Below, one piece after another: positions 32,196-41,144 of a stretch of 64,000 bases of DNA. The DNA is from CBDHCC01 sp965219235. Its GTDB lineage: Bacteria > Pseudomonadota > Alphaproteobacteria > Sphingomonadales > Sphingomonadaceae. How positions within the stretch are numbered: position 1 is the first letter of the stretch; each line of letters opens with the position of its first letter. Location of the stretch: assembly GCA_965219235.1 (NCBI GenBank), contig OZ244721.1:682001-746000 (forward strand). The letters run 5' to 3'. The translations under genes were made by a program, and so were the position numbers. The notes under the pieces were generated by a model. The model saw only the letters and a list, made by a program, of their open reading frames with translations. It ran no database searches and was not told the origin of the DNA.

Positions 32196-34010
32196 CTAGC
32201 CCGCGCTGCGCGCGGGTTGGCGTGCGACGCGCTCCAGCGTTCGCGCGATGGCGTCGTTCAGCTGGACGATCGTGAAGGGCTTGCGGAGAACTTCGTGCCG
32301 TGTCAGCCGGTCGGCGCCTTCGGCCGCGGCATAGCCGGTCACGAACAGGATGGGGACATCGCGCCCGCCGGCTTCCAGCTCGGCGGCGAGTGCCGGTCCG
32401 GAAAGCCCCGGCATCACGACGTCGCTGACCAGCAGGTCCACCTGCGTGCCGCCCCGCAGGAGCGCGAGGGCCGCCGCTCCGTCGGAGCAGGCGAGAGTGC
32501 GGTGTCCCAGTTCCTCCAGCGCGCTGACGGTGGCGCGCCGGACGCGGGAGTCGTCCTCCACCACCAGAACCGTGCGGCGATCGTGGACGGCGGAGGAGGC
32601 GGTGGGGGCGATAGGCTCCGCACGCTTGGGTTCGGCATCGACAGCCGGCAGGGCGAGCCGCACCGTCGTGCCGTGTCCGACGGCGCTGTCGATCCACATC
32701 TCCCCACCCGCCGCCCTCACCAGCCCGAAAACCTGCGACAGCCCCAGGCCCGTGCCGTGGCCGGCCGCCTTTGTGGTGAAGAACGGCTCCATCGCCCGGT
32801 CGCGGGTCTGTTCGTCCATGCCGGCGCCGGTGTCGGTGACGGACAGCTCCACGCGCGGCACACCGCCGGCCCGGTTGGCGGTCGCGATCCGCAGCGTTCC
32901 GCCGGGGGACATGGCGTCGCGGGCGTTGACCGCCAGGTTCAGGATGGCGTTCTCCATCTGGTTGCGATCGACGCGGACCGGCCACAGCCCGTCGACCAGA
33001 TCCAGGGCGACCGCGATCCGCTCGCCGAGCGAGCGTTCCAGCAGGTCGGCCAGCCCCGTGACGAGCGTGTTCAGCGACAGCGCCTCGGCGTTGGCCGGTT
33101 CGGCGCGGGAAAAGGAGAGCAGGCGGCGGGTGAGCGCCACCGCGCGGTCGGACCCCTCCATGGCGCGGTCGAGATGCCGGGCGACCTCGCGCGGCTGATC
33201 GATCCGGCGCCGGGCGAGCTCTATCCCCCCGACCACGACGGCCAGCATGTTGTTGAAGTCGTGCGCGATCCCGCCGGTCAGCTGGCCGATCGCCTCCATC
33301 TTCTGCCCTTGGCGCAGCTGTGCCTCCGCCGCGCTGCGCTCCGCCATCTCCCGTTCCAGGTGGGCGTTGGCCTCGAGAAGGTCGGCGGTGCGCGCCTGGA
33401 CCGCCGCCTCGAGCGCCTCGGCCCGCTCGGCGTCCTGCTCGGACCGGCGGCGGGCGCGCGTCTGCTGGCTGAGTGCGTGCGCCGCCACCGCCCCCAGCAG
33501 CGCCGCCGCCAGCACCAGCGTGGCGCCGGCGAGCGTCACGGCGCGCACGAACCGCGCCGAACGGCTGTCGGTGAGTCCGGTGCGGGCGTCGGCGCGCTCC
33601 CATCGCGCGCGCCGCTGGGCCAGGGCGCTGGAGAGGCCCTCGCGCAAGCGCCCGTCGGCGGCAACGCGAAGCAGCGCCGCTTCGGCGCCGCTCCAGTCCC
33701 GCCGGTCCGCGGCGGACTGTGCGGTCCGCAGGTCGCGCAGTCGCTCGGCTCCCGCTCGGCCAAGACCGGGTGCGATCGCGACCAGCGGTGGAACCGCCGC
33801 TCCCGCCCCGGACAGCGAGGAGCGCGACAGGTTCGGATCGCGCTCCGCCACGGCCCGGGCCTGCAGCTGTGCGGCCCGGTCGAACAGCCGCTGGGCCGAC
33901 ACGATCCGCTGCTCCTCGGCGGCGAGCGTGTGGCGCTGCACCTGCGCCTGTTCGCTGGCGCGCGCGGCGAGCGTGAAGAGCGCGACGAGCGCCGCGGTGG
34001 ACACCGCCAC
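32196..34010 (-). CDS. hybrid sensor histidine kinase with C-terminal receiver
   Basis: Membrane two-component sensor, about 604 residues from GTG 34010. A first membrane helix is at the very N-terminus, a ~140-residue periplasmic helical region follows, then the second helix (VTLAGATLVLAAALLGAVAA), a coiled coil (SEQDAERAEALEAAVQ), the HisKA box QLTGGIAHDFNNMLAVVVG, HATPase with NAILNLAVNARDAM, DTGAGMD and GTGLGLSQVFG, and a receiver domain with phosphoacceptor in LLVSDVVMPGLSG. The open frame extends upstream past 34010 through more of the first helix (RWPLWLGLLLVAVST) but contains no ATG, GTG or TTG there, so the start is unsettled. Its input is unknown. Same strand as spt, 94 bases away. 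Confidence 0.85.
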   Translation of the reverse strand: MAVSTAALVALFTLAARASEQAQVQRHTLAAEEQRIVSAQRLFDRAAQLQARAVAERDPNLSRSSLSGAGAAVPPLVAIAPGLGRAGAERLRDLRTAQSAADRRDWSGAEAALLRVAADGRLREGLSSALAQRRARWERADARTGLTDSRSARFVRAVTLAGATLVLAAALLGAVAAHALSQQTRARRRSEQDAERAEALEAAVQARTADLLEANAHLEREMAERSAAEAQLRQGQKMEAIGQLTGGIAHDFNNMLAVVVGGIELARRRIDQPREVARHLDRAMEGSDRAVALTRRLLSFSRAEPANAEALSLNTLVTGLADLLERSLGERIAVALDLVDGLWPVRVDRNQMENAILNLAVNARDAMSPGGTLRIATANRAGGVPRVELSVTDTGAGMDEQTRDRAMEPFFTTKAAGHGTGLGLSQVFGLVRAAGGEMWIDSAVGHGTTVRLALPAVDAEPKRAEPIAPTASSAVHDRRTVLVVEDDSRVRRATVSALEELGHRTLACSDGAAALALLRGGTQVDLLVSDVVMPGLSGPALAAELEAGGRDVPILFVTGYAAAEGADRLTRHEVLRKPFTIVQLNDAIARTLERVARQPARSAG

Positions 34011-34104
34011 CAGCAGCAGGCCCAGCCACAGGGGCCAGCGATGCGCAAGGGTGGAGGGGGATGAGGGCGCGCCGATGTCGATGGTGATCCCCCTTCTTCG
34101 AGCG

Positions 34105-35361
34105 TCAGTTGGCCGGCAGCACTCCGGTCGCGCGGCCCGCCGTCTCGAAGGTGGCGAGAACGCGGCTCACCTGTTCAGCGGAGTGTTCCGCGCACAGCGA
34201 GCAGCGCAGCAGCGTCGTGTTGGCGGGGGTCGCGGGCGGGCGGGCGAGGTTCACGTAGACCCCGGCCTCCAGCAAGGCCTGCCACATCGCCACGCCCTGG
34301 GTCATGTCGGGCATCATGACCGCGATGATCGCGCTCTCCGCCGTCTGGGTGCCCAACCGGAAACCGAGGTCGCGCAGGCCCGCGTGCAATGCGCGGGTGT
34401 TCTCCCACAGATGTCCGCGCTTGTTGCCGGCGTGCATCAGCTTGCGGATCGAGGCCGCCGCGGTGGCGACCACGGAGGGCGGCAGCGAGGCCGTGAACAC
34501 GTACGGACGGCAGGTGAGGCGCAGCACTTCGAAGCGCGGATGGTTGGACACGCAGAAGCCGCCGACGGTGCCCACCGATTTCGAGAAGGTGCCGATAACG
34601 AAGCCGACCTCGTCCAGCACGCCCTGGGCCTCCGCCACGCCGCGCCCGTGCTCGCCGAAGAAGCCCATCGAATGCGCCTCGTCGACCAGGATCATGGCGC
34701 CGACGTCGCGGCAGACACGCACCATCTCCTTGAGCGGCGCCACGTCGCCCAGCATGGAATAGACGCCCTCCAGCACCACCAGCGTGCCCGCGCCGTCGGG
34801 CAGGCGGCCGAGCCGCTTCTCAAGGTCGCTCACGTCGTTGTGGCGGAAGCGCACGGTCTGCGCGGTGCCGAGCGAGCAGCCGTCGTAGATCGACGCGTGG
34901 CTGTCGGCGTCGAGCACCACGAAGTCGTCCTTGCCCGCCATCGTCGAGATCACGCCGAGATTGGCCTGGTAGCCGGTCGAGAAGACCATGGCGTGGTCCA
35001 TGCCGTAGAACTCTCGCAGCGCCGCCTCGCACTCGGCATGACCTTGATAGGTGCCGTTCAGCACCCGGCTGCCGGTCGTGCCGGTCCCGAACGCGTCCAG
35101 CGCCTCCTTGCCCGCCGCGATCACGTCCGGGTCGAAGGTCATGCCCATGTAGTTGTAGGTGCCGAGCAGGATCGTCTCGCGCCCGGCGATCACCGCCTCG
35201 GTGGGCGAACGCACCTCCTCCATCACCAGTCCGAAGGGGTCGCGCGCGCCGGTGTCGAGCAGCGCCTCGCGTTCCGCGATCAGCGGGTCGAACTTGTCGA
35301 ACAGGTCGGGCCGTCCGCCGCTGTCCGGCCGACCCAGCGGAGCGGCGCCGGCGGCGGTCAC
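34105..35361 (-). CDS. spt: serine palmitoyltransferase
   Basis: PLP enzyme that condenses serine with an acyl thioester to 3-ketosphinganine, the first step of sphingolipid synthesis. 418 residues from a GTG overlapping the stop of the ACP gene. The alpha-oxoamine-synthase motifs are present: GTYNYMGMTFDPDV, GTGTTGSRVLNGTYQGH, ILVDEAHSMGFFGEHGRG and the PLP-lysine loop FVIGTFSKSVGTVGG. The length and TYNYMG motif match the soluble SPT of Sphingomonas rather than KBL or BioF. Coupling to a dedicated ACP next door indicates an acyl-ACP substrate. The reading frame continues far upstream on this strand, but that stretch is a shadow of the GGDEF-EAL gene. Confidence 0.95.
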   Translation of the reverse strand: MTAAGAAPLGRPDSGGRPDLFDKFDPLIAEREALLDTGARDPFGLVMEEVRSPTEAVIAGRETILLGTYNYMGMTFDPDVIAAGKEALDAFGTGTTGSRVLNGTYQGHAECEAALREFYGMDHAMVFSTGYQANLGVISTMAGKDDFVVLDADSHASIYDGCSLGTAQTVRFRHNDVSDLEKRLGRLPDGAGTLVVLEGVYSMLGDVAPLKEMVRVCRDVGAMILVDEAHSMGFFGEHGRGVAEAQGVLDEVGFVIGTFSKSVGTVGGFCVSNHPRFEVLRLTCRPYVFTASLPPSVVATAAASIRKLMHAGNKRGHLWENTRALHAGLRDLGFRLGTQTAESAIIAVMMPDMTQGVAMWQALLEAGVYVNLARPPATPANTTLLRCSLCAEHSAEQVSRVLATFETAGRATGVLPAN

Positions 35362-35600
35362 GCGGCCAGCCTGTCGATGGCGGCGACGAGCTGGCCCACC
35401 CGCTCGATTTCGGCCTGCATGTTCATGGTGATCATGATGTCGAACTCGTCCTCGACAGAGGCGACGAAGTCCATGACGGTCAGGCTGTCCCATTCCAGAT
35501 CGCCCATGAAGGTGGTGTCGTCGGTGACGCCCACATCCTTCGTATTGAAGGGCTCGATCAGGCGCAGCACGGTCGCGCGGATGGTGTCGGGTTCGCTCAT
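35358..35600 (-). CDS. acpR: acyl carrier protein of the ceramide pathway
   Basis: An 80-residue ACP. The phosphopantetheine site is the Ser in GDLEWDSLTVMDFVASVEDE (DSL motif), followed by the acidic helix FDIMITMNMQAEIERVGQLV. The ATG at 35600 gives the usual length; one four codons upstream is less likely. Overlap of its stop with the spt GTG means the two are translationally coupled. In Caulobacter an ACP next to spt (acpR) is needed for ceramide synthesis; the same role is inferred here. Confidence 0.9.
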   Translation of the reverse strand: MSEPDTIRATVLRLIEPFNTKDVGVTDDTTFMGDLEWDSLTVMDFVASVEDEFDIMITMNMQAEIERVGQLVAAIDRLAA

Positions 35601-35672
35601 GGCCGGCAGCATAAGGGCGGCGCGGGTTCAGGCCAAGCGCGGAGGCTCCGGCGGACGGCCACCGCCCTTCCC

Positions 35673-38012
35673 TTATGCCGACTGTCGGCGATGAGCGGCG
35701 GTCAGCAGGTCGAACGTGTCCTCGGCCGGCATGGGGCGACCGTAGAGATAGCCCTGCACCTTGGAACAGCCGAAGCGCTGGACGAGCGACAGTTCGGCCT
35801 CGGTCTCCACACCCTCCGCGGTCGTGCTCATCCCCAGGCTCTCGGCCATGGCGACGACCGCCCGGATGATCGCGACCGACTCCACGCTTCCCGCCGCCGC
35901 GCCCTGGATGAAGGAACGATCGACCTTGATCGTCGAGAACCGCGCCTTCTGCAGATAGCCGAGCGAGGAGTAGCCGGTGCCGAAATCGTCGAGCGCCAGC
36001 CGCACGCCGAGCCCCAGCAATCGATCGAGCATCTGCACCGCCGATCCGCCGTCCTTGAGGAACAGGCTCTCCGTCACCTCCAGCTCCAGACGCTGGGGGT
36101 TCAGACCGGAGTGGGACAGCGCGGACACCACCGTCTGGGCGAAGTTGGGGTCGTTCAGCTGATCGGTCGACACGTTGACGGCGATCCGCACCTGCTCGGG
36201 CCACTCGCACGCCTGGACGCAGGCGGTGCGCAGCACCCACTCCCCGATCGGGCCGATCAGCCGCGCCTCCTCCGCCAGCGGTATGAACTTGGCGGGAGAG
36301 ACCGAGCCCAGAGTGGGATTGGTCCAGCGCAGCAGCGTCTCGAAACCCTCGATCACGGGATCGCTGGTCGAGACGACGGGCTGGTAGACGAGGTGGAACT
36401 CGCCGCGCTCCAGCGCCTTGCGCATCGCGATCTCCATCGTCCGGCGCTCGTCCGCGTCGGCGTGGAGCTTGGGCTGGTAGGCGTGCGCGGTGCCGCCGCC
36501 CGCCTCCTTCGACTTGTAGAGGGCGAGGTCGGCCGAGCGGATCAGCATCTCCGCCGTGCGACCGTCGCGGGGGCTGACCGCGGTGCCGACGCTGGCGCCG
36601 ATATAGAGCGTGTTCTGATCGACCTCGTAGGGTCGCGACAGCGTGGAGATGATGGCGTCCGACAGCGCCGTCACGCGCGCCTGGTCCGAGGCGTCGTTCA
36701 GCACGACCGCGAACTCGTCGCCGCCCAGCCGCCCGGCGGTTTCGCCGTGCCGGGTGAGCTGGCGCAGCCGCTCGGCCACGCGGACCAGCAGCCGGTCGCC
36801 GACGGGGTGGCCGAGCGAGTCGTTGACCGCCTTGAACCGATCGAGGTCGATCATCATGAAGCCGGGACGCGTGTGATGGCGCGTCGCCTCGTCGAGCGCC
36901 CGGGCGAGCGCCTCGTTGATCATCAGGCGGTTCGGAAGGCCGGTCAGGGTGTCGTACCGCGCCAGCTTGGCGATCTTCTCCGATGACGCCTTGCGCTCCG
37001 TGACGTCGGAGCCGACGCCGCGATAGCCCAGGAAATTGCCGCCTTCGTCCAGACGGGGAGAGGCGGACAGCTCCCACCATCGGGTGTCGCCCGCGACCTT
37101 CACCGGCAGCATCAGGTTGGCGAAGCTGTCCCGCTGCTTCAGCTTGTCGGACAGCTCGCGCAGACCCGAGGCGAAGCGGCCCGCCTCCCAGCTTTCGCCG
37201 GCCAGCACCTCGAGCACCGACCGTCCCTCCAGATCCTCCGGCTGGGCTCCCAAAGCGTGGGCGAAACGCGGAGAGACGTGGATCAGCGCCCGGCCGGCGT
37301 CGATCTGCCACAGCCAGTCGGCGCTCGTATCCTCGAACTCGCGCAGCAACAGGCTGACGGTCTCCTGCTTCTCCTGCAACGCGGCGGTCTGGCGCAGCGA
37401 CTCGATGAAGTCGCGGCTGTCGATCAGTCCCGCATAGGCGAAGACGCAACCACCCAGCAGCGCCACCAGCGCCACGATGGGCAGCCCGAAGAGCAGGGCC
37501 AGCGCGGCATGGGTGGTGGCCACGATCGCCAGCGATGCCAGCATGGTGCGGGGCACCGGCGACAGGCTGAACTGCGGCGTGATGACGACCAGCGTCCAGG
37601 CGCCCACGACCGAGAAGCGCGCGGTCGGACTCGCGTCGCGCAGGAACCAGGCGATGATTGCTAGGAGCACGGTCCCGATCACCCGTCCGGCGATCTCGTC
37701 GCGGTGCAGCCGTCGGAGTTCGAGGAAACCGCTCGCCAGCTGCCGGGTGCGCCGATGGACGCCCACGAAGGTCACGACCATGGTCGTGACCGACCATACC
37801 AGCAGCAGCAGACCCGGGACCTGACCGAGTGCCGCCAGCGCCACGCAGGCGATCGCGGCCCCGCTGCAGGCCGCGCGCACGCCCACGCGGGAACCAATGG
37901 CATTGAGCTGCGCGCGCTCCAGATCCTCAGGCGCCACGCCGTCGAATGGGTCGGGCAGCCAGCGGCCGAACAGCGGCTGGCGCACAGGTTCGGATCGTCG
38001 GCGTCTGGTCAT
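35673..38012 (-). CDS. membrane GGDEF-EAL protein with PAS domain
   Basis: Probable cyclic-di-GMP enzyme, 779 residues. Residues ~45-205 contain five or six membrane helices (GVRAACSGAAIACVALAALG, VVGAWTLVVITPQFSLS and others). A PAS domain follows (~220-330, ADWLWQIDAGRALIHVSPRF), then GGDEF (active-site GRLGGDEFAVVL near residue 430) and EAL. The EAL signature itself reads EGFETLLRW, so Ala is replaced by Thr while the Glu is kept; LELEVTES and LDDFGTGYSSLGYL are intact, so phosphodiesterase activity is possible. It is inserted between the acyl-ACP synthetase and acpR genes on the same strand. Confidence 0.93.
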   Translation of the reverse strand: MTRRRRSEPVRQPLFGRWLPDPFDGVAPEDLERAQLNAIGSRVGVRAACSGAAIACVALAALGQVPGLLLLVWSVTTMVVTFVGVHRRTRQLASGFLELRRLHRDEIAGRVIGTVLLAIIAWFLRDASPTARFSVVGAWTLVVITPQFSLSPVPRTMLASLAIVATTHAALALLFGLPIVALVALLGGCVFAYAGLIDSRDFIESLRQTAALQEKQETVSLLLREFEDTSADWLWQIDAGRALIHVSPRFAHALGAQPEDLEGRSVLEVLAGESWEAGRFASGLRELSDKLKQRDSFANLMLPVKVAGDTRWWELSASPRLDEGGNFLGYRGVGSDVTERKASSEKIAKLARYDTLTGLPNRLMINEALARALDEATRHHTRPGFMMIDLDRFKAVNDSLGHPVGDRLLVRVAERLRQLTRHGETAGRLGGDEFAVVLNDASDQARVTALSDAIISTLSRPYEVDQNTLYIGASVGTAVSPRDGRTAEMLIRSADLALYKSKEAGGGTAHAYQPKLHADADERRTMEIAMRKALERGEFHLVYQPVVSTSDPVIEGFETLLRWTNPTLGSVSPAKFIPLAEEARLIGPIGEWVLRTACVQACEWPEQVRIAVNVSTDQLNDPNFAQTVVSALSHSGLNPQRLELEVTESLFLKDGGSAVQMLDRLLGLGVRLALDDFGTGYSSLGYLQKARFSTIKVDRSFIQGAAAGSVESVAIIRAVVAMAESLGMSTTAEGVETEAELSLVQRFGCSKVQGYLYGRPMPAEDTFDLLTAAHRRQSA

Positions 38013-38108
38013 CCCACTGCCTCTACCCGATCGGACCTTAGCAGATGGTAACGGCGCGCCGAATCTTTAGCCTGAGAAGAGCGTGACGGTCCAAACGGGC
38101 GGGTTTGT

Positions 38109-39887
38109 TCAGGCGGCGATCTCGAGCGGGCGGATGTCGCCCTGGAGATAGAGCGCGCGCGCCTTGGCGCGGCTGAGCTTGCCCGAGGAGGTGCGCGGCA
38201 GCGAGCGGGGGGGCACGAGTTCGATCACGCACGCCATGCCGGTGACCGCACGCACCCGCTCGCGGATCTGTTCGCGCAGGCGGGCGAGCTCGCCCGGGTC
38301 CGACGTGCGGCACTGGACAAGCACCGTCGGCGTCTCCTCGCCGCCGTCGTTGGTGGCGAAGGCGGCGATGTCGCCGGCCTTGAACCCGCCCAACTGTTCC
38401 ACCGCCCACTCGATGTCCTGCGGCCAATGGTTCTTGCCGTTGATGATGATCATGTCCTTGGCCCGGCCGACCACGAAGACATAGCCGTCCGACAGGTAGC
38501 CCATGTCGCCCGTGTCCAGCCAGCCATCGACCAGCACCTGGGCGGTCGCGGCTGGGTCTCGGAAGTAGCTGTGCATGACGGCGGGGCCGCAACACCACAG
38601 CCGCCCGATCGAACCCTCCGGCAGTGGCTCCCCGCCCTCGCCGCGCACCTCGACGTCGGTGTCGAGCACGGGCTTGCCGCAATTGACGATGGCGCGCATC
38701 CGGGGTTCGCGGTCGCCGGGCGTGGGCACGCCGGTCAGCTCCGCCTCGTCCACCAGCTCGGTCCGGATGCCTTCTCCGGGAGGCATGATGGAGACCGCCA
38801 GCGTCGCCTCCGCCAGGCCATAGGAGGGGGCGAAGGCGGACGGGTCGAAGCCGAAGGGAGCGAAGGCTTCGGCGAACGCGCTCATCACGTCGGGGCGGAT
38901 CATGTCGGCGCCGTTGCCCGCCAGCCGCCAGCGCGAGAGGTCGAAGCGGTCGGAGCCGCGCGTCTGCGACGACATCCGGCGCGCGCAGATGTCGTAGCCG
39001 AAGGTCGGCGAGTAGCTGATCGTGGTGCCCGGATTGCGGCTGACGAGGTCGAGCCAGGCGAGCGGGCGACGGGCGAAATGCTCCGTCTTCAGATAGTCGG
39101 TCGACACCTGGTTGGCGACCGGGGAGAGGAAACAGCCCACCAGTCCCATGTCGTGATACCAAGGCAGCCAGGACACGCACCGATCGCCGGTGCGCAGCAT
39201 CATGCCGTGGGCGTGCGCCTTGAGGTTGGCGAGAAGCGCGCGGTGGGTGACCGCCACGCCATGCGGAAAACGGGTCGAGCCGCTGGAATATTGTAGATAG
39301 CAGATCGTGTCGGGATCGTTGGTGGGCAGCGGTTCGCCGGTGCGCGGCGCGTCGGCCAGAAACCCTTCCCAGTCCAGCGCGTGCACCGGGCTCCCGGCCA
39401 CCGCGTCGGCGATCACCTCGGCAAGGTCGCCGGGATGCAGCAGCACGCGCGGATCGGCGCTCGCCAGCTGCACGGACATTTGCGCGACGTAGCTCTCCCG
39501 GCCTCCGAACGACGTGGGCAGCGGCAGCGGCACCGGCCAGGCCCCCAAATACACCGCGCCGAAGAACAGGGCGGCGAAGCAGGGGCTGGTCTCCGCGATC
39601 AGCGCCACCCGGTCGCCCGCGATCACGCCGACCGCACGCAGCGCGTGCGCGGCGGCCAGCGCATCCTCGCGGAGTTCGGAGAAGGGGTAGGGCCGTTCCA
39701 GCTCGCCCCGCGGGTCGTGGAAGTTCAATCCGCGCTCGCCCTCCGCCGCGTGGTCGAGCGCCTGGTCCAGGGTGGCGAAGTCGCACATCCGGCGGTCTGT
39801 GCCGTCGTCCGTCGCCGTGGGGCGCGGCCCGGCCACGGGCATCCGCGCCCTCGCCGCGGCGGCCTGGTTCCGATCGTGCAACGTCAT
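38109..39887 (-). CDS. aasR: fatty acyl-AMP ligase / acyl-ACP synthetase
   Basis: Adenylate-forming enzyme that activates a fatty acid and probably loads it on the nearby ACP. 592 residues. Motifs: YLQYSSGSTRFPHGVAVTH (P-loop, ATP), SWLPWYHDMGLVGCFLSPV (typical of FAAL-type enzymes), GYLSDGYVFVVGRAKDMIII and the catalytic Lys in LPRTSSGKLSRAKARALYL. The FAAL-like features and proximity to acpR and spt match the ceramide acyl-ACP synthetase (aasR) of Caulobacter. Start ATG 39887; the first ~30 residues look disordered and a shorter version starting near MPVAGP is possible. It is divergent from recX. Confidence 0.82.
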   Translation of the reverse strand: MTLHDRNQAAAARARMPVAGPRPTATDDGTDRRMCDFATLDQALDHAAEGERGLNFHDPRGELERPYPFSELREDALAAAHALRAVGVIAGDRVALIAETSPCFAALFFGAVYLGAWPVPLPLPTSFGGRESYVAQMSVQLASADPRVLLHPGDLAEVIADAVAGSPVHALDWEGFLADAPRTGEPLPTNDPDTICYLQYSSGSTRFPHGVAVTHRALLANLKAHAHGMMLRTGDRCVSWLPWYHDMGLVGCFLSPVANQVSTDYLKTEHFARRPLAWLDLVSRNPGTTISYSPTFGYDICARRMSSQTRGSDRFDLSRWRLAGNGADMIRPDVMSAFAEAFAPFGFDPSAFAPSYGLAEATLAVSIMPPGEGIRTELVDEAELTGVPTPGDREPRMRAIVNCGKPVLDTDVEVRGEGGEPLPEGSIGRLWCCGPAVMHSYFRDPAATAQVLVDGWLDTGDMGYLSDGYVFVVGRAKDMIIINGKNHWPQDIEWAVEQLGGFKAGDIAAFATNDGGEETPTVLVQCRTSDPGELARLREQIRERVRAVTGMACVIELVPPRSLPRTSSGKLSRAKARALYLQGDIRPLEIAA

Positions 39888-39983
39888 GCGGCCCCTTCGA
39901 GTCGTGCGGTCGGTGCAGGCTTGTACCGCCCGCTTGTACCCGAACCTGTCAAACCGGGCGGGTTTATGGCAAAACGAAGATGA

Positions 39984-40598
39984 ATGGTAGCCGGTCGCGA
40001 CTCGATGGATCCTGTCGGCGAACGGGACGGCGGCAGGGAACGGCGCGTGTCGCCGCTCGACCAGACCGCGCTCGAACGTCTGGCGCTGCGCTATGTCGAA
40101 CGATACGCGACCACGCGCGGCAAGCTGGTGGACTATCTACGGCGCAAGCTGCGCGAGCGGGGCTGGGCGGGCGAGCGTCCAGCCGATCCGGACGCCCTCG
40201 CGGACGTCCACGTGGCGGCCGGCCATGTCGACGACGCCGGATATGCGTGCGCGAAGGCCGGCGCTCTCGCAAGGCGCGGCTATGGCGGGCGGCGGATCGC
40301 CGCGGCATTGCGAGCGCACCGGGTGGAGGAGGCGGACCGTGCGGCGGCGCTGGACGCGCTTCCGGAGTGTGGCACGATCGCCGCGCTTCGCCTGCTCCGC
40401 CGGCGCCGGCTGGGGCCGTTCGCCCGCACGCCGCCCGACGACGATGCCGGGCGCAAGACACTCGCCGTGCTGCTGCGGGCCGGCCACGACTTCGGCGACG
40501 CGCGGGACGCGCTGGCACTGAGCCTGGGCGAGGCGGAGGCGGCGATCGAAGAGGCTTCCGTCGCGGACCCGGCTGGGGCATGGGGAGCGTCGACCTGA
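39984..40598 (+). CDS. recX: RecX-family regulatory protein
   Basis: Modulator of RecA filament formation. 204 residues, almost entirely helical, with Arg-rich repeats characteristic of RecX: LALRYVERYATTRGKLVDYL, KLRERGW, and a second unit AGHVDDAGYACAKAGALARRG with GYGGRRIAAALRAHRV. The family is weakly conserved, so the assignment rests on this repeat pattern and on size. It is not next to recA, as is common in alphaproteobacteria. ATG 39984 or ATG 40005 may be the start. The DUF192 gene starts 14 bases downstream. Confidence 0.75.
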   Translation: MVAGRDSMDPVGERDGGRERRVSPLDQTALERLALRYVERYATTRGKLVDYLRRKLRERGWAGERPADPDALADVHVAAGHVDDAGYACAKAGALARRGYGGRRIAAALRAHRVEEADRAAALDALPECGTIAALRLLRRRRLGPFARTPPDDDAGRKTLAVLLRAGHDFGDARDALALSLGEAEAAIEEASVADPAGAWGAST

Positions 40599-40612
40599 CG
40601 AAGGACACGCCC

Positions 40613-41089
40613 ATGCTGCGCCACGCCCTCCTGCTCGCCCTCGCCCCGCTCGCCGCCTGCGCCTCGTCCGCTCCGGTCGGCGAGCAGGCCGCGGTGGCGC
40701 CGAGCGGACTGCGCCAGGTCCCGCTCACCATCCGCACGGCCAAGGGGCCGCGCCGCTTCACGGTCGAGGTGGCGGCCACGCCCCCCCAGCAGGCGACCGG
40801 CCTGATGTTCCGGCGCGAAATGGCGGCGGACCACGGCATGATCTTCCCCTTCCCGACGCCGCGCGTCGCCAGCTTCTGGATGAAGGACACCTACATCCCC
40901 CTCGACCTGATCTTCATCCGCGCGAACGGCACGATCGAGAGCATCGGCGACGGCGTGCCGCTGGACGAGACGCCGGTGGGGTCGAGCGGGGAGGTGACGA
41001 GCGTGCTGGAGCTGAACGGCGGCACGGCGGAGCGGCTGGGGGTCGCCCCGGGCGACCGGGTGGAGAGCGAGGGGTTGCGGGCGCGATAG
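40613..41089 (+). CDS. DUF192-family lipoprotein
   Basis: A 158-residue probable lipoprotein; signal with lipobox APLAAC (Cys16). The mature domain has QATGLMFRREMAADHGMIF, FWMKDTYIPLDLIFI and VLELNGGTAERLGV, the DUF192 (COG1430) pattern. Its biochemical function is not established. Located in a plus-strand set with recX, a complex I accessory gene and a DUF2155 gene. ATG chosen because it gives a proper lipoprotein signal. Confidence 0.85.
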   Translation: MLRHALLLALAPLAACASSAPVGEQAAVAPSGLRQVPLTIRTAKGPRRFTVEVAATPPQQATGLMFRREMAADHGMIFPFPTPRVASFWMKDTYIPLDLIFIRANGTIESIGDGVPLDETPVGSSGEVTSVLELNGGTAERLGVAPGDRVESEGLRAR

Positions 41090-41144
41090 TCGGGCACCCG
41101 CCGCCACTTCCCCGGCGTCATCCGATCCGCTAACCCCCCGCGCG

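Noticed and set aside
35362..37797. Long minus-strand frame continuing upstream from spt
   Set aside because: It is an out-of-frame shadow of the GGDEF-EAL gene; the real spt starts at the GTG overlapping the acpR stop.
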